Assembly: GCA_963708095.1 (NCBI GenBank)
Contig: OY970182.1
Location: 1,860,001 to 1,924,000, forward strand
Direction: 5' to 3'
DNA from: JAJZVS01 sp963708095
GTDB taxonomy: Bacteria; Pseudomonadota; Alphaproteobacteria; Acetobacterales; Acetobacteraceae
Length of the DNA stretch: 64,000 bases
The notes beneath the pieces were generated by a model, which saw only the letters and a list, made by a program, of their open reading frames with translations, searched no databases and had not been told where the DNA came from. Both the position numbers and the translations under genes were made by a program. Shown piece after piece: positions 59,465 through 64,000 of this stretch (positions are counted from its first letter, which is position 1; every line of letters starts with the position of its first letter).

Positions 59465-60706
59465 CTACAGGTTGACCGGCGCGCCGGTCCACACAGCGCG
59501 ATAGAGCGCCACGATCGCCGCCGCGTCCGGCACCCGCGGGTTGTTGGCCGGACTGCCGGAGGCCAGGGCCTGCTCGGCCATCAGCGCCATCTTATCGTGC
59601 CAGGCGGCCTCGGCGATTCCGAATTCCGCCGGGCTGGGCACCGCCAGCTCCCGGTTCCACGCGGCGAGGCCCGCGAGCAGCTTCGCCCCGGCGGCCGCGT
59701 CAGCGTCCCCGGCGGCGGCGAAGCCGATGCGCCGCGCGGCCTCGGCGTAGCGCGCGGCGGCGCCGGGCAGCGAATAGGCGGTAACGGCGGGCAGCAGCAT
59801 GGCGTTGGAGAGGCCATGCGGCACGTGGAAATGCGCCCCGATCGGCCGCGACATCCCGTGCACCAGCGCCACCGAGGCGTTGGAGAACGCGAGGCCGGCC
59901 TGGGTCGCACCGAGCATCATCCCCTCCCGCGCCGCGGCGTTGCGGGGTTCATGATAGGCGGTGCGCAGGTGGGTGCCGATGAGCGCCATGGCGGACAGGG
60001 CCAAGGCGTCGGAGAACGGGTTGGCACGCTTCGACACATAGGCTTCCAGCGCGTGCGTGAGGCTGTCGATGCCGGTATCGGCGGTGGTGCGTGGCGGCAC
60101 GGTGTAAGTGAGCTCGTAATCGACCACGGCGGCGAGCGGCAGGGCGCCGAGGCCGGCGATCAGCATCTTCTCGTCGCGCTCGGTGTCCGTGATGACGGTG
60201 AAACGGGTGCACTCGCTGCCCGTTCCGGCGGTGGTGGGGACGGCGATGATGGGGACGGCGCCGCGATCGGCCTGCGCGGGGGCCTTGTAGTCGCGCATCT
60301 TGCCCCCAGGGACATTGCCCCCTGGGACATTGCCCCCTGGGACATTGCCCCCTGGGACATTGGCGCCGGCGGCGAGGATCGCCATCGCCTTGGCGGTGTC
60401 GATCGGCGAGCCGCCGCCGAAGCCGACCAGGCAGTCGAAGTGGCCACCGGCCATGACGGCGACCCCGGCTTCGACCACCGTGTCGGTGGGGTCGGAGACG
60501 GTGTCGGAGAACACCTCCGGGTGCATCCCGGCGGCGGTGAGCGGATCGAGGCAACGGGCGATCAGGCCCGTCGCGACCATCACCGGGTCCGAAACGACCA
60601 GCGGACGGGAGAGGCCGAATTTGGCGAGCACGTCGGGGAGCTGGCGGACGGCGCCGGCGGCGATCAGCATGTGACGCGGGGCGGCGATGGTGGCGGTGAC
60701 GGGCAT
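59465..60706 (-). CDS. Iron-containing alcohol dehydrogenase
   Basis: 413 residues. Dehydroquinate-synthase-like fold; NAD-binding GGGSPIDTAKAMAI near residue 100, and the metal site region VHGMSRPIGAHFHVPHGLSNAML with the clustered histidines. Converts alcohols and aldehydes; related to maleylacetate reductases and lactaldehyde/1,3-propanediol dehydrogenases. An insertion after residue 115 (GANVPGGNVPGGNVPGGNV...) is encoded by 15-bp tandem units at 60301-60360 and lengthens the loop after the NAD-binding motif. Confidence 0.92.
   Translation of the reverse strand: MPVTATIAAPRHMLIAAGAVRQLPDVLAKFGLSRPLVVSDPVMVATGLIARCLDPLTAAGMHPEVFSDTVSDPTDTVVEAGVAVMAGGHFDCLVGFGGGSPIDTAKAMAILAAGANVPGGNVPGGNVPGGNVPGGKMRDYKAPAQADRGAVPIIAVPTTAGTGSECTRFTVITDTERDEKMLIAGLGALPLAAVVDYELTYTVPPRTTADTGIDSLTHALEAYVSKRANPFSDALALSAMALIGTHLRTAYHEPRNAAAREGMMLGATQAGLAFSNASVALVHGMSRPIGAHFHVPHGLSNAMLLPAVTAYSLPGAAARYAEAARRIGFAAAGDADAAAGAKLLAGLAAWNRELAVPSPAEFGIAEAAWHDKMALMAEQALASGSPANNPRVPDAAAIVALYRAVWTGAPVNL
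60301..60360. repeat. 15-bp tandem repeat inside the iron alcohol dehydrogenase gene
   Basis: Four units, TGCCCCCAGGGACAT then three identical TGCCCCCTGGGACAT, read on the minus strand as repeated VPGGN. In frame, in a surface loop. The unit matches the lpxD unit at 11 of 15 positions when aligned on the opposite strand. Confidence 0.92.
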
Positions 60707-60886
60707 GGCGATTTCTCCCTACGAGCGCTGGGGAGCATAGGCGGCGGGGGCGGGGGGAGCGAGGGGGGGCGACTGGTTCGTGGCCGGGCGGCGCTCCGAT
60801 TTTCACCCGCCGGGCGTCTCGGCGGGAGGACGCGCGGGGCGCACGCCGCACGGGATTTCGTTGCGGCAACGGAAACGACCGCACCC

Positions 60887-61531
60887 CTAATCCACCAACG
60901 GCGCCCCGGTCGCCGCCCGCACCGCGTCCATCCCCACGCCCGGGGCCAGTTCGCGCACGCGGAACCCCTCCCCGGCCGGTTCGAACAGCCCGAGGTCGGT
61001 CGCCACCAGCGTCACCACTCCGCGCGCCGTCACCGGCAGCGTGCAGGCGCGCACAAGCCGCGGCGCGCCGCTGCGCGTGACGTGCTCCATGATGAGGAAC
61101 ACCCGCTGCGCACAGGCGGCGAGGTCCATCGCCCCGCCGATGCCGCCGCCCTTGCCGCGGCCGATCCGCCAGTTGGCGAAATCGCCGCCGCAGGCGACCT
61201 CATACGCGCCCATCACGGTGACATCGATCCGGCCGCCGCGGATGATGGCGAAGCTGTCGGCGTGGTGCACCACCGCCGCGCCGGGCCGCAGGGTCACGTT
61301 CTGGCCACCGGCGTTGACGAGGTTCGGGTCTTCCTCGCCCGGCGCGGCAATGGCACCGTAACCGATCACGCCATTCTCGGAATGATAGACGATGCGCCGG
61401 TCGCCGATATCGGTATTGGAACAAAGCGTGGGCAACCCGACGCCGAGGTTGACGATCCAGCCGTCCCGGAATTCCGCGGCGATGCGGTCGGCCATCTGCT
61501 GGCGGGTGAAGCCTTTGCCGGCGTCGCTCAT
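60887..61531 (-). CDS. CoA-transferase family I, subunit B (3-oxoacid CoA-transferase-like)
   Basis: 214 residues from MSDAGKGFTRQQMADRIAAE. The catalytic glutamate is in HSENGVIGYG (E52), the defining motif of the beta subunit. GGRIDVTVMGAYEV and GKGGGIGGAMDLA are also typical. With subunit A it transfers CoA between succinyl-CoA/acetyl-CoA and a 3-oxoacid such as acetoacetate or 3-oxoadipate; which one cannot be told. The ATG overlaps the subunit A stop (ATGA). Confidence 0.93.
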   Translation of the reverse strand: MSDAGKGFTRQQMADRIAAEFRDGWIVNLGVGLPTLCSNTDIGDRRIVYHSENGVIGYGAIAAPGEEDPNLVNAGGQNVTLRPGAAVVHHADSFAIIRGGRIDVTVMGAYEVACGGDFANWRIGRGKGGGIGGAMDLAACAQRVFLIMEHVTRSGAPRLVRACTLPVTARGVVTLVATDLGLFEPAGEGFRVRELAPGVGMDAVRAATGAPLVD

Positions 61532-62265
61532 GGGCGCACGCGCTCCTGGCGCTTCTGCGGCCACAGCCCGACGGGCGCCGGCGGGATTTCCACCAGGCGG
61601 CGCACGAAGATGCCCGGCGTGTGCACCGCGTCGGGATCGATCGCGCCTTCAGGCAGGATCGTCTCCTCCACCTCGGCGATCGCGATGCGCGCCGCCGTTG
61701 CCATCACCGGGTTGAAATTGCGCTGCGAGCGATGGAATTGCAGGTTACCGAACGCGTCCGCACGGCGGGCGCGGAGGAAGGCGTAGTCGACCGGCAGTGC
61801 GTATTCCAGCAGGTATTCGCGCCCACCGATGATCCGGGTTTCGCGGCCCTCCGCAAGCTCGGTGCCGATGGCGGTCGGCGTGTAGAACGCCGGGATGCCG
61901 GCGCCGGCGGCGCGCAGCCGTTCGGCGAGCGTGCCCTGCGGGACCAGCTCCGCCTCCACCTCCCCGGCCTCGTAATATTTCGTGAACGGCAGGACATCGG
62001 AAGCGCGGGTGGCGGCGGTGAACGCGCAGATCACTTTGCGCACCTGGCCGCGCTCGACCAGCATGCCGATATCGGGCATGCGCGGAAGTTGCGCCCCGCC
62101 GGTGGTGTTGGCGACCAAGGTCAGGCCGCGCGCGCCCTGTTCGGCCAGGGCGGCAATCAGGTTGAACGGCGTACCGGGCATGGCGAAGCCGCCGAAGGCA
62201 ATGGTGGCGCCATCGGGGATGTCGGCCACGGCGGCGGCGAAGCTCGGGAGGTGCTTGCCTGGCAT
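61528..62265 (-). CDS. CoA-transferase family I, subunit A
   Basis: 245 residues. MPGKHLPSFAAAVADIPDGATIAFGGFAMPGTPFNLIAAL carries the GGF motif of the alpha subunit, and VEAELVPQGTLAERLRAAGAGIPAFYTPTAIGT is the characteristic CoA-binding region. Four-base overlap with subunit B downstream shows a two-gene operon. The iron alcohol dehydrogenase follows on the same strand, 180 bp further. Confidence 0.93.
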   Translation of the reverse strand: MPGKHLPSFAAAVADIPDGATIAFGGFAMPGTPFNLIAALAEQGARGLTLVANTTGGAQLPRMPDIGMLVERGQVRKVICAFTAATRASDVLPFTKYYEAGEVEAELVPQGTLAERLRAAGAGIPAFYTPTAIGTELAEGRETRIIGGREYLLEYALPVDYAFLRARRADAFGNLQFHRSQRNFNPVMATAARIAIAEVEETILPEGAIDPDAVHTPGIFVRRLVEIPPAPVGLWPQKRQERVRP

Positions 62266-62639
62266 CGTGCGGGGCGGGCCTTCGGTGCGTGAAGACGGAG
62301 CCGGCGATCAGCCGGCAGGCCGGCGCCGGTGTCAAGCGCGGGGCCCGCTCCCGGTTCGTCGCGCGGCCACCGGGCAACCCCGACCTCAACCCCCGGCACG
62401 ACTCTCCCTGATCCGTCCGGCCAGCGCCTCCATCGCAAACGGCTTGATCACGACAGGCATGCCCGCCGCCATCGTGGGTCGCACCCTCACCCGCCGTGCT
62501 GCGTACGGCGACCTTGCTCCGCTTCGCGGCCCAAGCCCGCGCGGCGGGAGAGGTGACGCGCCGGAGCTTCGCCCGATTGCCCTGCGCTGAGCGCCCTCCC
62601 CTCTGGCGTCGCCGGCAGCCGCGGACAATACTCCCCGCG
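62266..62639. other. 374-bp gap with dispersed repeat copy B
   Basis: 62481-62587 is the second good copy of the repeat also found at 3902-3987: CCGCCGTGCTGCGTACGGCG, then GCGGGAGAGGTG, then CCGGAGCTTCGCCCGATTGC. It has an insertion of about 20 bp relative to copy A. Otherwise only the divergent promoters of the CoA-transferase and prenyltransferase genes are expected here. Confidence 0.6.
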
Positions 62640-63530
62640 ATGGTCTCGTTCGTGAAAGAAGCACACCCGGACGCGACCGGCACGGCCAGCCCCGCCGCGC
62701 CGGCGCGGCCCCGGCCCTGGCCCCGCCCCTGGCGGCTGCCGCTGCTACGCCGGCTGGCGCGCGGCGGCATCTACCGCTGGTATGAAGCCCGCCTGCTGCG
62801 CGAAATCCACGCCGGCCCGATGCCGCGCCACATCGGCATCATCCTCGACGGCAACCGCCGCCACGGCCGCGACCGCGGCCTCAGCGACTTCCGTGAAATC
62901 TATGCCATGGGCGCGCACAAGTTGGATGACGTGCTCGACTGGTGCGGGGAACTCGGCGTCGGCGCGGTCACCCTGTGGGTCTGCTCGACCGACAACCTGG
63001 CCCGGCCGGCCGAGGAGCTGACCGGCATCCTGGCCGCCATCGAGGCCAAGATGATCAGCCTCGCCGCCGATCCGCGCATCCACCGCCTCGGCGTGCGGGT
63101 CGCGACGATCGGCCGGCTGGACCTGCTGCCCCCCTCGCTGGTCGCCGCACTCGACCAGGCGCGCGAAGCGACGGCGGCGAATCGGCAGATGACCCTGACG
63201 ATCGCCGCCAATTACGGCGGGCGGGAGGAAATCGTCGACGCCATGCGCTCCCTGATGCGGGAGTTCACCGCCCGCGGCCTCTCGGCCGAGGACGCGGCGG
63301 CGGCGGTGACGCCGGAGGCGATCGGGCGGCATCTGTATGCCCCCGGCCTGCCGGACCCCGACCTCATCATCCGCACCTCGGGCGAGTTGCGCCTGTCGGG
63401 GTTCCTGCTCTGGCAGTCGGTCTACAGCGAATTCCACTTCACCGACGTGAACTGGCCCGCCTTCCGCCACATCGACTTCCTGCGCGCGATCCGCACCTTC
63501 CAGTCCCGCGACCGCCGCTTCGGCCGCTGA
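62640..63530 (+). CDS. Cis-prenyltransferase (polyprenyl diphosphate synthase), actinobacterial-type
   Basis: 296 residues. Undecaprenyl-diphosphate-synthase family: HIGIILDGNRRHGRDRG with the catalytic Asp. The diagnostic WVCSTDNLARPAEELTGIL replaces the FSSENWNRP of E. coli UppS, and an N-terminal extension with GGIYRWYEARLLREI precedes the domain; both features recall mycobacterial Rv1086/Rv2361c-type enzymes. TIAANYGGREEIVDAMRSL and the C-terminal DLIIRTSGELRLSGFLLWQ..YSEF are normal. The product chain length may be short or medium. It ends with a TGATG overlap into arfB. Confidence 0.88.
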   Translation: MVSFVKEAHPDATGTASPAAPARPRPWPRPWRLPLLRRLARGGIYRWYEARLLREIHAGPMPRHIGIILDGNRRHGRDRGLSDFREIYAMGAHKLDDVLDWCGELGVGAVTLWVCSTDNLARPAEELTGILAAIEAKMISLAADPRIHRLGVRVATIGRLDLLPPSLVAALDQAREATAANRQMTLTIAANYGGREEIVDAMRSLMREFTARGLSAEDAAAAVTPEAIGRHLYAPGLPDPDLIIRTSGELRLSGFLLWQSVYSEFHFTDVNWPAFRHIDFLRAIRTFQSRDRRFGR

Positions 63531-63955
63531 TGGCGGCGATCCCGGTCACCGACACGCTCAGCATCGACGACCGGGCGCTCAGCGAGACCTTCGTGCGCGC
63601 CTCCGGCCCCGGCGGGCAGAACGTGAACAAGCTCGCCACCGCGGTGGAACTGCGGGTGGTGCTGGCGGAGACCGGGCTGCCGGAGGCGGTGACTGCGCGG
63701 TTGGCACGGCTGGCGGGGCGGCGGTTGAGCCAGGCGGGCGTGCTGGTGATCACCGCCCAACAGCATCGGACGCAGGAGCGCAACCGGGCGCAGGCGATGG
63801 ACACCTTGCTCCGCCTGGTGCGCGCCGCCGCGATCCCGCCGGTGCGCCGGGTGCCGACAAGACCGGGCAAGGCGGCACGCGAGCGGCGGCTGACGGAGAA
63901 GGCGCACCAGGGCAGTGTGAAGCGCCAGCGCGCCCGCCCGCCGCGGGATTGCTGA
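63530..63955 (+). CDS. arfB: Alternative ribosome-rescue factor ArfB (peptidyl-tRNA hydrolase)
   Basis: 141 residues, a free-standing release-factor domain 3 with SGPGGQNVNKLATAVELR; the catalytic GGQ is at residues 28-30. The C-terminal tail (about residues 105-141) is strongly basic (RRLTEKAHQGSVKRQRARPP), as needed to enter the empty mRNA channel of stalled ribosomes. The ATG overlaps the prenyltransferase stop (TGATG). Downstream only 45 bp remain in the window. Confidence 0.93.
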   Translation: MAAIPVTDTLSIDDRALSETFVRASGPGGQNVNKLATAVELRVVLAETGLPEAVTARLARLAGRRLSQAGVLVITAQQHRTQERNRAQAMDTLLRLVRAAAIPPVRRVPTRPGKAARERRLTEKAHQGSVKRQRARPPRDC

Positions 63956-64000
63956 TCGCGGCCGGGTGGCCAACCGACCCCAGGGCCATCGCACGAACGT

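Overview
This is a very GC-rich chromosomal segment from an alphaproteobacterium, most likely of the Acetobacteraceae/Rhodospirillales. The pointers are the bamA-ompH-lpxD-fabZ-lpxA order, a thrB-rnhA pair, a PleD-type diguanylate cyclase, a 6S RNA candidate in front of the folate gene fau, and small hypothetical proteins of a kind I associate with Acetobacteraceae. The lineage call is inference from gene content; no rRNA or tRNA gene was found in the window.

Layout. 1-1.6 kb: 3' end of a branched-chain amino acid type ABC transporter (livM fragment, livG, livF). 1.7-3.8 kb: a DUF202 membrane protein and an acyl-CoA carboxylase carboxyltransferase. 4.1-10.4 kb: the outer-membrane block (bamA, ompH, lpxD, fabZ, lpxA). 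10.7-11.8 kb: a two-gene chromate-type transporter. 12.7-18.0 kb: a glycan locus with a methyltransferase and a 1383-residue protein carrying three glycosyltransferase domains. 18.0-23.9 kb: housekeeping and general metabolism (VOC protein, rnhA, thrB, DUF488, CPBP protease, SDR, 6S RNA, fau). 24.3-34.6 kb: secreted FAD oxidoreductase, rpmG, pleD, cydDC, an M16 peptidase and a luciferase-like monooxygenase. 34.7-40.0 kb: a TRAP transporter with two paralogous binding proteins separated by a decayed ISAzo13-type element. 40.1-42.0 kb: a lipoprotein and a lytic transglycosylase with a SPOR domain. 42.3-46.4 kb: an AT-richer, probably acquired segment (2H phosphoesterase, HAD hydrolase, Fic protein with an operator array, broken small genes). 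46.9-64.0 kb: hypothetical proteins, a beta-barrel protein, a dapA paralogue, an ELM1/enoyl-CoA hydratase/phosphoesterase run, an orphan ABC binding protein, an EAL protein, an iron alcohol dehydrogenase, a CoA-transferase pair, an actinobacterial-type cis-prenyltransferase and arfB.

The most striking non-gene structure is a family of composite palindromic elements at 10.37-10.66, 31.74-32.04 and 53.82-53.94 kb. Two copies contain perfect 76- and 75-bp inverted repeats around 4-nt loops. The arm sequences differ between the copies, yet each copy is perfectly self-complementary, and the two wings show that the elements are inserted in both orientations. The third copy has lost the central stem. 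The second theme is repeated expansion of 15-bp tandem units, mostly inside reading frames (lpxD, the methyltransferase, the large glycosyltransferase, the iron alcohol dehydrogenase) and once between genes at 24.0 kb. The third is an alternating array of 14-bp half-sites upstream of the Fic gene that looks like an autoregulatory operator.
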